A stretch of DNA of 64,000 nt, from NCBI GenBank assembly GCA_947501275.1, contig CANMVD010000001.1, positions 1,364,001 through 1,428,000 on the forward strand. Direction: 5' to 3'. Within the stretch, counting starts at the first letter, position 1; every line of letters starts with the position of its first letter. The DNA is from an uncultured Tateyamaria sp. Its GTDB lineage: Bacteria; Pseudomonadota; Alphaproteobacteria; Rhodobacterales; Rhodobacteraceae. Made by a program: the position numbers and the translations under genes. Positions 8,158-16,140 of the stretch are shown in pieces. The notes under the pieces were generated by a model. The model searched no databases, had not been told where the DNA came from, and saw nothing but the letters and a program-made list of their open reading frames with translations.

Positions 8158-8171
8158 TTGATCTACATCAA
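8158..8171. promoter_or_regulatory. FNR/FnrL-type box in the divergent promoter
   Basis: TTGATCTACATCAA matches the FNR consensus TTGAT-N4-ATCAA exactly. It lies 49 nt upstream of the proposed monooxygenase ATG at 8221 and 40 nt from the divergent GntR start. In Rhodobacteraceae FnrL uses this consensus to respond to oxygen limitation. Position relative to a promoter cannot be fixed from sequence. Confidence 0.6.
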
Positions 8172-8220
8172 TGACAGTGTTACGCAAGTCCCAAGTTACA
8201 GCTTTTGGAAAGTCCCGTTT

Positions 8221-9375
8221 ATGACTGTCGTTCCCATCACTTCGCCCGACCTTGATGCCGCAGAAGTATCGTGGTTCTCGGCGTTGTGCTCGGATGATTA
8301 TCAGTTCCTCGGGGTTCCGGATGGAGATTTGCGATCAAGCTGGGCGCACTGCTCAGACATCGTGAAAGAGGCCGAGGCGCAGGGCTTTCGCAACATTCTG
8401 TGCCCATCGTCCTATCAGGTCGGTCAGGATACGCTGTCCTTTGTTGCTGGCTGCGCGCCGATCACGTCCAAGATAAATTTGCTGGCCGCTGTGCGCTGCG
8501 GCGAGATGCAACCCATCATGCTGGCCCGCACAATCGCAACTCTTGATCACATGCTGGAGGGGCGGCTGACGGTCAACATTATCTCTTCCGATTTTCCGGG
8601 GCAGAAAGAAGACAGCGACTACCGTTACCAACGTTCACGCGAAGTGGTCGAAATCCTCAAGCAGGCGTGGACACGGGATGAAATCAACTACGAAGGCGAA
8701 GTCTACAACTTTTCCGGACTGACAACAGATCCTGTGCGCCCGTATCAAACGGGTGGGCCGTTGTTGTACTTTGGGGGCTATTCTCCATCTGCGCTTGAGC
8801 TGTGTGGGCAGCATTGCGACGTTTATCTGATGTGGCCTGAACCCAAGGAAAACCTCGCCGGTCGGATGCGCGATGTGAATGCAGTGGCCGAGAAATACAA
8901 CCGTACGCTTGATTATGGTCTGCGGGTGCACATGATCGTGCGCGACACCGAGGCCGAGGCGCGTGAATACGCTGACTACATCGTGTCCAAACTGGATGAC
9001 GAATACGGGCAATTGATCCGCGACCGGGCGCTTGATTCCACGTCGCTGGGTGTTGCTCATCAGGCCAAGGCGCGCGAACTGGCAGACAAGTTCGGATATA
9101 TAGAGCCGGGTCTGTGGACAGGCGTGGGCCGGGCGCGCTCCGGCTGTGGGGCCGCCTTGGTCGGTTCGACTGATCAGGTCATGTCCAAGATCGAAGACTA
9201 TCAAAAGATGGGTATTCGCGCTTTCATCTTCTCGGGGTATCCGCACATTGATGAGGCCAAACATTTCGGGGCGCGCGTCATGCCGAACTTGAAAACCTGT
9301 TCGCTGCCCCATGCTTATGGCCGAGTGCCTACGTCGGCACCTGCAACACCCCTTTCGCTAGGAGAGCGCCGCTAA
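8221..9375 (+). CDS. LLM-class FMN-dependent monooxygenase (alkanesulfonate/sulfoquinovose monooxygenase-like)
   Basis: Bacterial luciferase-like TIM-barrel monooxygenase of the SsuD group, 384 aa. It would use FMNH2 and O2 to cleave a C-S bond of a sulfonate, releasing sulfite and an aldehyde. SsuD-like segments are visible, including GRLTVNIISSDFPGQKEDSDYRYQ near residues 118-142 and an SGCGAALVGS stretch near residue 310. A TTG start at 8158 is open, but it would lie inside the FNR-type box. ATG 8221 with a GGAAAG upstream fits the family N-terminus. The next two genes encode an aldo/keto reductase and a flavin reductase, overlapping by one base each; this is the trio found as SmoC-SmoB-SmoA in sulfoquinovose catabolism. 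Confidence 0.85.
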   Translation: MTVVPITSPDLDAAEVSWFSALCSDDYQFLGVPDGDLRSSWAHCSDIVKEAEAQGFRNILCPSSYQVGQDTLSFVAGCAPITSKINLLAAVRCGEMQPIMLARTIATLDHMLEGRLTVNIISSDFPGQKEDSDYRYQRSREVVEILKQAWTRDEINYEGEVYNFSGLTTDPVRPYQTGGPLLYFGGYSPSALELCGQHCDVYLMWPEPKENLAGRMRDVNAVAEKYNRTLDYGLRVHMIVRDTEAEAREYADYIVSKLDDEYGQLIRDRALDSTSLGVAHQAKARELADKFGYIEPGLWTGVGRARSGCGAALVGSTDQVMSKIEDYQKMGIRAFIFSGYPHIDEAKHFGARVMPNLKTCSLPHAYGRVPTSAPATPLSLGERR

Positions 9376-10265
9376 TGGACCGCGTCCAACTGAACGAAAC
9401 TACCACCTTTTCGCGCCTTGTCTATGGGATGTGGCGTATTGGGGATGATACAGACACCTCCACAGCGCACGTTCAGGCCAAGATCAAAGCGTGCCTTGAT
9501 CAGGGCATCACCACATTCGATCAGGCTGACATCTATGGCGGTTATGTCGCCGAGGCGATCCTTGGTGAGGCGCTGAAGGCCGACACGGGACTGCGTTCCA
9601 AGATGGAGATCGTCACGAAGTGCGATATTGTTGCTCCTGCGGGTCGCTACGCCGATGCGCCGGTGAAGTATTACGACACCAGCCGCGCGCACATCCTGCA
9701 ATCCGTCGAAAACTCGCTGTCGGATATGGCGATTGACCATATCGATGTCCTGCTCATCCACCGCCCTGATCCGTTCATGGATCACCACGTAACCGGGGCT
9801 GCGCTGGACGAAGTGGTCAAGTCCGGCAAGGTCGGTGCCGTTGGCGTGTCAAACTTTCGCCCCCATGACTGGACGTTGTTGCAATCAGCAATGAAGATGC
9901 AGTTGATCACCAACCAGATCGAAATATCGCTGGGAGAGATCAGCCCGTTTAGCAATGGCGATCTCGCGTTTCATCAACAGCATGGTCACAAACCCATGGC
10001 GTGGTCTCCGCTGGGGGGTGGGGGCCTGATGATGGGCAATGACAAGTTGCACGTGGTCATGGACGAGATCGCAAAGGCGCAGGACGTGGATCGGGCGGCC
10101 GTTGCTGTGGCGTTCCTTCTTGCACACCCGGCAAATATCATACCTGTGATGGGCACCAACAATATCGACCGGATCAAGAAAATCGGGGACGCGATGCGCG
10201 TGTCTCTGGATCGACCCACATGGTTCCGTCTCTATGAGGCGGCCCTTGGACATGAGGTGGCCTGA
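9375..10265 (+). CDS. Aldo/keto reductase (SmoB-like candidate)
   Basis: NADPH-type aldo/keto reductase with a TIM barrel, 296 aa. The YdhF/general AKR pattern is visible: FDQADIYGGY near residues 50-60 (active-site Asp and Tyr), the DVLLIHRPDPFMD strand near residue 127, GVSNFRPHDW near residue 157, and a C-terminal NAD(P) segment with PVMGTNNIDRIKK. The ATG overlaps the monooxygenase stop by one base. In the described oxidative sulfoquinovose pathway an AKR reduces the 6-oxo-glucose left after desulfonation to glucose, and this gene occupies the matching place. Another aldehyde product is possible. Confidence 0.88.
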   Translation: MDRVQLNETTTFSRLVYGMWRIGDDTDTSTAHVQAKIKACLDQGITTFDQADIYGGYVAEAILGEALKADTGLRSKMEIVTKCDIVAPAGRYADAPVKYYDTSRAHILQSVENSLSDMAIDHIDVLLIHRPDPFMDHHVTGAALDEVVKSGKVGAVGVSNFRPHDWTLLQSAMKMQLITNQIEISLGEISPFSNGDLAFHQQHGHKPMAWSPLGGGGLMMGNDKLHVVMDEIAKAQDVDRAAVAVAFLLAHPANIIPVMGTNNIDRIKKIGDAMRVSLDRPTWFRLYEAALGHEVA

Positions 10266-10780
10266 TGACAATGCAAAGCCCCAACCAGCCCACCGTATTT
10301 TCCCCTGACGCCGACAGCACACGCCAATTGCGTGATGCTTTTGGCAAGTTCGCAACAGGCATCACCGTCATCACGGCGCCAAGCGTGGATGGGCCTGTCG
10401 CGATTGTGGCCAACAGCTTCTCTTCGGTGTCGCTTGATCCGGCATTGGTGTTGTGGTCGGTTGATCGGGGCGCGCGGCGCTTTCCTTATTTCGAGGCAGC
10501 AGATCACTATGCGATCCATGTGCTGGCAGCCGAGCAGGGCGACCTGTGCAAGATGGCAGCGCGCGATGCCCATGTGCTCGAGACGTATCCCCACACGCTG
10601 AACGCCGATGGTGTTCCGCTGATTGATCATTGCCTTGCACGGTTTGAATGTCGCAGGGTGGCTGCACATGATGCGGGTGATCATGTCATCGTCGTCGGTC
10701 AGGTCCAGCGGACCCAGATGCGTGACGGGGCACCGCTGACGTTCTTTGCTGGCGACTTTGGCAGCATCGCGCCGTCCTAA
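10265..10780 (+). CDS. Flavin reductase (FMN reductase component of a two-component monooxygenase)
   Basis: Flavin reductase-like protein of the HpaC/NTA-reductase type, 171 aa. It shows the family pattern LRDAFGKFATGITVITA near residues 20-38, then VANSFSSVSLDPALVLWSVDRGARRFPYFEAADHYAIHVL across residues 48-88. It should supply FMNH2 from NAD(P)H to the LLM monooxygenase encoded two genes upstream. Its ATG overlaps the aldo/keto reductase stop by one base, so the three genes are translationally coupled. A 149-nt gap to the TRAP genes follows. Confidence 0.9.
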   Translation: MTMQSPNQPTVFSPDADSTRQLRDAFGKFATGITVITAPSVDGPVAIVANSFSSVSLDPALVLWSVDRGARRFPYFEAADHYAIHVLAAEQGDLCKMAARDAHVLETYPHTLNADGVPLIDHCLARFECRRVAAHDAGDHVIVVGQVQRTQMRDGAPLTFFAGDFGSIAPS

Positions 10781-10929
10781 AGAGGCGCGAGAAAACACAA
10801 AGGGTGCGCCTGACAAAGCGCCCTTGCAGAAGCCGAAACATCGGCCAAAACGACCCGCCCGCGGGGTGAAAGCGGAAAATGGGCCACGGCGGAGTAACCG
10901 TCGGGCGACCGACAAAGGGAGGGCCCGCG

Positions 10930-11514
10930 ATGGGCTTGTTACTGACGGTGCTTGCACCGCTGGCTTGGGTGAACTCCGTTCTGCTCAAGATCGGACGCGC
11001 CATTGGCATTCTTGCCATCGCGGCCATGGTCTTTGCGATCCTCATTCAGGTTGTCGCCCGTTATATCTTCAACAATGCACTTCCCTGGCCCGATGAGGCC
11101 GCGCGCTTTTGCATGCTGTGGATGACGGGGCTGATGGCGCCGACGGCTTTTCGCCGTGGAGGCTTTGTGGCCCTTGATATGATTTCGGGGTTCCTGCCCA
11201 AAACGGTCGCAGCATTGCTGGGTCTTGTGTTGCTGATCATTTCCATTGCCATCCTGATCGTTGCCCTGCCCATCGGGTATAACGAGGTCACCGGTTTTGG
11301 TGGGCGCTTTGCAACGGCATCATTGTATCTGCCGTCCTTTGATGGGTGGTTCCGTGTGCCACGCAGTTGGATGATGCTGTCGCTGCTTGTTGGGGTCGTG
11401 CTTTTGCTGATGGTCAATGTCGAATTGATCCTGCGCAGCATCATTTCGATCTTCGGGGGTGGAGACCGCTTGCCCGACCTTGATCTGGGTGAAAGCATGG
11501 CGGGGGCAGAATAG
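10930..11514 (+). CDS. TRAP transporter small membrane subunit (DctQ-like)
   Basis: DctQ-type subunit, 194 aa, with four predicted membrane helices (around residues 18-45, 60-80, 90-115 and 138-165). The conserved PWPDEAARFCMLWMTGL stretch lies near residues 54-70. ATG 10930 is preferred over an in-frame ATG at 10879 because GGGAGGG precedes it and the protein then begins with a hydrophobic segment. It is immediately followed by the large subunit, stop and start codons being adjacent. It would help import the substrate of the neighbouring monooxygenase. Confidence 0.88.
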   Translation: MGLLLTVLAPLAWVNSVLLKIGRAIGILAIAAMVFAILIQVVARYIFNNALPWPDEAARFCMLWMTGLMAPTAFRRGGFVALDMISGFLPKTVAALLGLVLLIISIAILIVALPIGYNEVTGFGGRFATASLYLPSFDGWFRVPRSWMMLSLLVGVVLLLMVNVELILRSIISIFGGGDRLPDLDLGESMAGAE

Positions 11515-12990
11515 ATGCTGATTTATTTCCTTCCGCTGTTCCTGCTGTTCCTTCTCATCGGACTGCCGGTGTTCTTTGGCTTGCTGGCAGCGCCGGGGCT
11601 GCTGCTTTGGATGAACGGGCAGGAAAAGGACATCACGCTGCTTTACCGCAACGTCTACAACGGCATGGACAGCTTTCCGTTGATGGCGATCCCGTTCTTC
11701 ATGCTGGCGGGCGAGTTGATGAACAAAGGCGGTATCACCATCCGCCTCGTGCAATTCTCTCAGGCGCTGATGGGCCACTTGCGTGGCGGCTTGGCACAGG
11801 TGAACGTGCTGAGTTCGATCCTGTTTGCTGGCCTGTCGGGCTCTGCCGTGGCGGACACGTCCGCGCTTGGGTCGATGCTGGTGCCTGCCATGGAGAAGGA
11901 AGGCTACACCCGCCGTTACGCCGCCGCTATCACAGCGGCCTCATCGGTGATCGGGCCAATCATTCCGCCCTCGGGCATCATGATCATCTACGCCTATGTG
12001 ATGGGTGAAAGCGTTGCGGCGCTTTTCCTTGCGGGCATTGTGCCGGGCATCCTCGTGGGGGTGGGCCTGATGGTCATGATCCGCGTGACGGCGGACAAAT
12101 ACGACTTGCCTGCGGCCAAGAAAGTTGAGTTTGACGGGGTCGAATTGGGCGCGCTTGAGAAATGGGTCAGCTTTGCGCTGGTGCGTTTGAACATTGGCTT
12201 GTTGATCTGGGTGATGCTGCCATTGGGCGATGACGTCTCGTCTCTGATGTTATGGATCACATTCTTGGGGTCGGTGGCTGTTGCACACGGGTTGATGCTC
12301 GCGCTGCGCACGCAAGTGAGCAGCGAATTCCGGACAGTGTGCAAACGGGCCATCGTGCCGTTGCAAACGCCGATCCTGATCCTTGGTGGCATCTTGGGCG
12401 GGGTGTTCACGCCAACCGAAGCGGCGGCTGTCGCTGTGGCATATGCCCTATTTGTCGCCTTTTTTGTGCTGCGGACCATGAAGGTGTCAGACCTACCAGA
12501 CATCCTGTCGCGTGCTGGGTTGACCTCTGCTGTGGTCCTGCTTTTGGTCGGCGCGGCGCTGGCGTTCAAAACGGTTGTGTCGCTGTCCTATGCGCCACAG
12601 ATCCTTGCCGAGTTCATTCTGACGCTTTCGGACAACCCGCTGATCTTGCTGTTCCTGATCAACATCCTGCTTTTCATCGTGGGCATGTTTCTGGATGCGG
12701 GGCCTGCGATTATCATCCTTGGGCCGATCCTCGGACCCATCTTTGTCGACCTTGGCGTCGACCCCATCCACTTTGCGATCATCATGAGCGTCAACCTGAC
12801 CGTAGGTCTGGCCACACCGCCCATGGGGCTGGTGCTGTTTGTGGCTGCTGCGGTCAGTCGCGAAAAGGTGGAAACCATCGCCAAAGCCATCTTACCGTTC
12901 CTCGCGGTCGAGGTCGCAGTGATCTTCCTGATCACCTACGTCCCGGCCATTTCCATGACCATTCCCCGTCTCACGGGGTTTGCCAATTGA
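11515..12990 (+). CDS. TRAP transporter large membrane subunit (DctM-like)
   Basis: DctM-type secondary transporter subunit, 491 aa, with more than ten hydrophobic segments. Diagnostic motifs include the opening ILLxxxPVFFGLL-type helix, GLSGSAVADTSALGSMLVPAMEKEGY near residues 102-128, PPSGIMIIYAYVMGES near residue 152, and a C-terminal repeat with ATPPMGLVLF near residue 435. The somewhat long central cytoplasmic/helix linker (residues 200-270) is seen in a subset of DctM proteins. ATG follows the DctQ stop directly. Together with DctQ and the DctP gene downstream it forms a sodium-driven importer. Confidence 0.92.
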   Translation: MLIYFLPLFLLFLLIGLPVFFGLLAAPGLLLWMNGQEKDITLLYRNVYNGMDSFPLMAIPFFMLAGELMNKGGITIRLVQFSQALMGHLRGGLAQVNVLSSILFAGLSGSAVADTSALGSMLVPAMEKEGYTRRYAAAITAASSVIGPIIPPSGIMIIYAYVMGESVAALFLAGIVPGILVGVGLMVMIRVTADKYDLPAAKKVEFDGVELGALEKWVSFALVRLNIGLLIWVMLPLGDDVSSLMLWITFLGSVAVAHGLMLALRTQVSSEFRTVCKRAIVPLQTPILILGGILGGVFTPTEAAAVAVAYALFVAFFVLRTMKVSDLPDILSRAGLTSAVVLLLVGAALAFKTVVSLSYAPQILAEFILTLSDNPLILLFLINILLFIVGMFLDAGPAIIILGPILGPIFVDLGVDPIHFAIIMSVNLTVGLATPPMGLVLFVAAAVSREKVETIAKAILPFLAVEVAVIFLITYVPAISMTIPRLTGFAN

Positions 12991-13013
12991 CCAAAGCAAA
13001 CAGGGAGAAATCA

Positions 13014-14081
13014 ATGCTCAAAGGTCTCACGAAACTGGCGGTTGCCGCCACATTGACGCTCGGCGGGGCCATCGCTGCCTATGCCGACGGACATGCGCAA
13101 TTCAACATCCGCGCAACGGCCAACTCGAACACAAATGACGAAGACTATGACGGTCTGGTTGTGTTCAAAAACTACGTCGAGGCGGCCTCCAACGGTGCGA
13201 TCACAGTCGAGCTGTTCATCGGCACGCAGCTATGTTCGAACGGTGCCGAATGCCTGCAAGGCGTGGCTGATGGCTCTATCGACGTCTACATCTCCACTTC
13301 GGGCGGTGCGTCAGGCATTTTCCCCTATGTGCAGGTCCTCGATCTGCCCTACCTGATGGCCGACGACCGCATCGCCGAGCATGTTCTGTCAGGCGATTTC
13401 ACCCGCACCATGCGTGACATGGCGCTGGAGGATTCCGGTGGCGCGATCCGTCTGATGACGATTGGCAACACCGGTGGCTGGCGCAACTTTGCCAACACGC
13501 AGCGCCGTGTTGCTGAGCCTGCGGACATGGAAGGGCTGAAAATCCGCACAGTCGTAGCCGACCTGCCACAGGAACTGGTCAAGGCACTGGGTGCGTCGCC
13601 CACCCCGATCCCGTGGCCCGAACTGTTCACATCCTTCCAGACGGGTGTGGTCGAAGGGTCGAAAAACGGCATCACCGACATCATGGGCATGAAATTCCCT
13701 GATGCCGGCCTGCAATACGTCACGCTGGATGGTCACGCCTACATGGGTGCCTTGTGGTGGATGAGCAACGAGAACTTCATGGCGATGCCTGAAGACATGC
13801 GCCGTGTTGTTGTCGATGGGTTCTACGCCCTGCAGCAAGCGACATTTGCGTCGCCCAAGCGTAAGTCGATCCAGGCTTACGAGGACTTTGTCGCGGGTGG
13901 TGGTGATCTCTATGTGCCAACGCCCGAGCAAAAGGCGGCCTTCGCAGAAGCAGCGGCCCCTGTGAACGAGTGGTTCACAGCAAACGTGGCACGTGGCGGT
14001 GAAATCCTGTCCGCTCTGCAAGAAGCTGTTGCAGCAGCCGAAGCTGACGTGAACGCAGCACGTGAAGCTGACCTGAACTAA
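13014..14081 (+). CDS. TRAP transporter substrate-binding protein (DctP-like)
   Basis: Periplasmic TRAP receptor, 355 aa. A signal peptide (MLKGLTKLAVAATLTLGGAIAAYA) precedes a DctP fold with the family segment GLKIRTVVADLPQELVKALGASPTPIPWPELFTSFQTGVVEGSKNG near residues 175-220. That segment contains the conserved arginine that usually contacts a ligand carboxylate, or here perhaps a sulfonate. The frame is open far upstream, but the ATG at 13014 has GGGAGAAA before it and yields the signal peptide. A terminator follows at 14102-14138, closing the operon. The ligand cannot be read from sequence; context favours a sulfonated sugar or related sulfonate. Confidence 0.9.
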   Translation: MLKGLTKLAVAATLTLGGAIAAYADGHAQFNIRATANSNTNDEDYDGLVVFKNYVEAASNGAITVELFIGTQLCSNGAECLQGVADGSIDVYISTSGGASGIFPYVQVLDLPYLMADDRIAEHVLSGDFTRTMRDMALEDSGGAIRLMTIGNTGGWRNFANTQRRVAEPADMEGLKIRTVVADLPQELVKALGASPTPIPWPELFTSFQTGVVEGSKNGITDIMGMKFPDAGLQYVTLDGHAYMGALWWMSNENFMAMPEDMRRVVVDGFYALQQATFASPKRKSIQAYEDFVAGGGDLYVPTPEQKAAFAEAAAPVNEWFTANVARGGEILSALQEAVAAAEADVNAAREADLN

Positions 14082-14101
14082 GGCGAGTCAAACCGTCCTT
14101 C

Positions 14102-14138
14102 AAGGGTCGCTCCTGCACAGGGGGCGGCCCTTTTTTGT
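14102..14138 (+). terminator. Intrinsic terminator of the monooxygenase-TRAP operon
   Basis: AAGGGTCGC pairs with GCGGCCCTT (one G-T pair) around a 13-nt loop, followed by a run of T residues. It begins 21 nt after the DctP stop. Confidence 0.8.
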
Positions 14139-14198
14139 TTGCGCGGTCGCGCAGCTGACACTGTGTGCAGCGCTATGCACACCAGCGACACGGGGTTC

Positions 14199-14708
14199 TT
14201 AAATATTGGCGGGCAGCATCGGCAAATCGGTCGATCCGGGATCAATCCCTGCGCCTGTCAGCATGGCGTGAACCTGCCCCCGATGATGGGTCGCGTGGTT
14301 GAACATGTGGACGAGATTAAAACCTAACTCGGTTGTAACGGGCGTTTCCCCCCTCATCCAGGCGACATCCTTGGCCATATCGGCATCACTCAGACTGGCG
14401 CACCACATCCTGAGTTCGTCGTCCAATGCCGCGCGATCCTGTTTGTACTCCGACCAACCACGGGGTGTATCCGTATAAGGGTGGCGTGTACCGATCTCAT
14501 TGATTGCATCAGCATCTCCGCGTTGACGAGCAAGCCATATGCGATGATCCCACAGAATGTGATTGAGCGTTTCGGCGATGGAGCCAAAGAACGCGCCGCG
14601 TTTCTGCCAACGCTGTTCATCGGTCATCTGGTCTGCCGCTTTGATCAGTGATTGGTTCTGCCATCTGTCATATCGGGCCATCGTCTGCGCATAGTGTGTG
14701 TCAATCAT
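14199..14708 (-). CDS. DinB-family metal-dependent four-helix protein
   Basis: DinB/YfiT-like four-helix bundle, 169 aa. The usual metal-binding histidines are visible: His50 in ETLNHILWDH and the C-terminal pair in MFNHATHHRGQVHAML near residues 136-152. DinB-fold proteins are often thiol-dependent transferases or isomerases, but no substrate is evident. Its ATG overlaps the end of the upstream GNAT gene by 8 nt, so the two are cotranscribed leftward. No link to the neighbouring catabolic operons is apparent. Confidence 0.85.
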   Translation of the reverse strand: MIDTHYAQTMARYDRWQNQSLIKAADQMTDEQRWQKRGAFFGSIAETLNHILWDHRIWLARQRGDADAINEIGTRHPYTDTPRGWSEYKQDRAALDDELRMWCASLSDADMAKDVAWMRGETPVTTELGFNLVHMFNHATHHRGQVHAMLTGAGIDPGSTDLPMLPANI

Positions 14709-15231
14709 CGCGCATGCTCCTTGGTGCAGGTTGTTGGTGGCCTTGTCTTAGCGTCGCCATGGGCAAGATCAGACCCCATTTGGTCTCTTGGACTGGTCCT
14801 ATCGACTGGAAACCGACTTTCTTGTAGGCTGCAATTGCTCTTTCATTGTCGGGGTGGGGATCGGTGGCGACAATAGGCGCACCGGCACCAAGAAGTTCGA
14901 TCATGTGCTGTTTAATGAAACTGGACCCGTGCCCGCAACCAACCATATCCGCGACACCAATGAATTGATCAATGCCGCGCGCGCCCTTGGGCAGATCGCG
15001 GAAATGGTGATCGTCCCAGCCATGCACGGTGTAGTCCTGCATGAAAGCGAAAGGGCGATCATCGAGCGACACGATCCAGCGGGCAACACGCGGATCGGCC
15101 AGATCCTTGGCATCATAGGGCGCATCGGACTCCCACCATCGCCGCACATGTGGCTTGGTTTGCCACTTGGTCAAAAGCGGCAGATCATCCACGCCCGCTC
15201 GCCGGAAGCTGTAGGTATGTTTGCTGGTCAT
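14701..15231 (-). CDS. GNAT-family N-acetyltransferase
   Basis: Acetyl-CoA-dependent N-acetyltransferase, 176 aa. The N-terminus YSFRRAGVDDLPLLTKWQTKPHVRRWWES resembles the AAC(6')-Ib/RimJ-like group. The acetyl-CoA loop appears as DMVGCGHGSSFIKQHMIELL near residues 104-122, and the late NERAIAAYKKVGFQSIG motif near residues 140-156 is typical. It could acetylate an aminoglycoside, a siderophore precursor or a metabolite; sequence alone does not decide. It is the first gene of a two-gene unit with the DinB protein. Confidence 0.85.
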   Translation of the reverse strand: MTSKHTYSFRRAGVDDLPLLTKWQTKPHVRRWWESDAPYDAKDLADPRVARWIVSLDDRPFAFMQDYTVHGWDDHHFRDLPKGARGIDQFIGVADMVGCGHGSSFIKQHMIELLGAGAPIVATDPHPDNERAIAAYKKVGFQSIGPVQETKWGLILPMATLRQGHQQPAPRSMRDD

Positions 15232-15285
15232 GTGCGCAGTTTAGCGGTTTTGGCGGATGGTTAAAAATCTGGCCCGCGCTTTGCG

Positions 15286-16140
15286 TCACCCTTTGCGTTG
15301 TGGAAAGAACAATGAGATCAGGCCAAGCACAGCGGATATGACGATCAAGAGCAGGGACACTGCGTTCAGAACCGGCGTCGATCCTTGCTTGAGCTTGTCG
15401 AACATTGTGATGGTCAGCGGCGAATCCGACCCGACCAGCATGAGTGTCGTGTTGAAATTCTCAAAACTCATGAGGATAGAGACAATGGCCGAGGCCAGAA
15501 TGGCGGGCATGAGAAAGGGCAGGGTGATCTGCCGGATGGTGCCGAGTTTGGTTGCGCCAAGGTTCAGGGCCGCCTCTTCCAGACTCGTATCAAACTTTTG
15601 CAATCTGGCGGTGATAACGAGGGTGGCAAAGGTCGTGATAAAGGAAAACTGCCCAAGGATCACAAGGGGCAGACCGGGGCGCATGCCGTCAAACCACAGG
15701 CCGGTGGCGTCTTCCAGCGTGTTGGCGATCGTGCTGGAGAACACGAGGATCGAGATGCCAAGGATAACACCGGGAATAATCAAAGGCAGCAGCATCAGCA
15801 TGTAAAGCAGTGCCTTGCCCCGGAATTCGTGCCGTACGAACAGGAACGCGTTGCATGTGCCAACAGCAACCGCCAATGCAGAAACCCAAATCGCCACAAA
15901 TGCTGACGTACCAATGGCGCGCAGGATCGACCGTTCATGGAAAACGCCAATAAAGGGTGCCTCGGTGCCAAAAAACCATGCCAGTGTGAAGCCTTCCCAT
16001 GGAGGGGAAGGAAAGACGCTGTTGTTGAATGCAAAGACACACACCACCGTCAGAGGCAGGGCAAGGTAGACAAAAAACACCGTCACATATGCCCGGTAGC
16101 ACCATTTGGTAAAGCTGGGTTGGGGGATCGTTGGGATCAT
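15286..16140 (-). CDS. Spermidine/putrescine-type ABC transporter permease (PotC-like)
   Basis: Inner-membrane permease, 284 aa, six predicted helices. The EAA loop reads SLEEAALNLGATKLGTIRQITLPFLMPAI near residues 175-205. The first residues (TKWCYRAYVTVFFVYLALPLTVVCVFAFNNS) match PotC/PotI proteins. ATG at 16138-16140 overlaps the stop of the PotB-like gene by 4 nt; a longer open frame upstream runs into that gene and is rejected. It is the last gene of the leftward block and forms the channel with the PotB-like subunit. Substrate probably a polyamine or another small cationic amine. Confidence 0.9.
   Translation of the reverse strand: MIPTIPQPSFTKWCYRAYVTVFFVYLALPLTVVCVFAFNNSVFPSPPWEGFTLAWFFGTEAPFIGVFHERSILRAIGTSAFVAIWVSALAVAVGTCNAFLFVRHEFRGKALLYMLMLLPLIIPGVILGISILVFSSTIANTLEDATGLWFDGMRPGLPLVILGQFSFITTFATLVITARLQKFDTSLEEAALNLGATKLGTIRQITLPFLMPAILASAIVSILMSFENFNTTLMLVGSDSPLTITMFDKLKQGSTPVLNAVSLLLIVISAVLGLISLFFPQRKG

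Noticed and set aside
8158-8220. TTG start for the monooxygenase at 8158
   Set aside because: It lies within the FNR-type box and adds an unfamiliar leader; ATG 8221 fits the family N-terminus.
10799-10825. Hairpin after the flavin reductase as a terminator
   Set aside because: AAGGG-TGCGC can pair with GCGCCCTT with one bulge, but there is no T run, so I did not list it as a terminator.
12252-13013. Upstream extension of the DctP frame
   Set aside because: It runs through the DctM gene in another frame; the DctP ATG at 13014 has a ribosome binding site and signal peptide.
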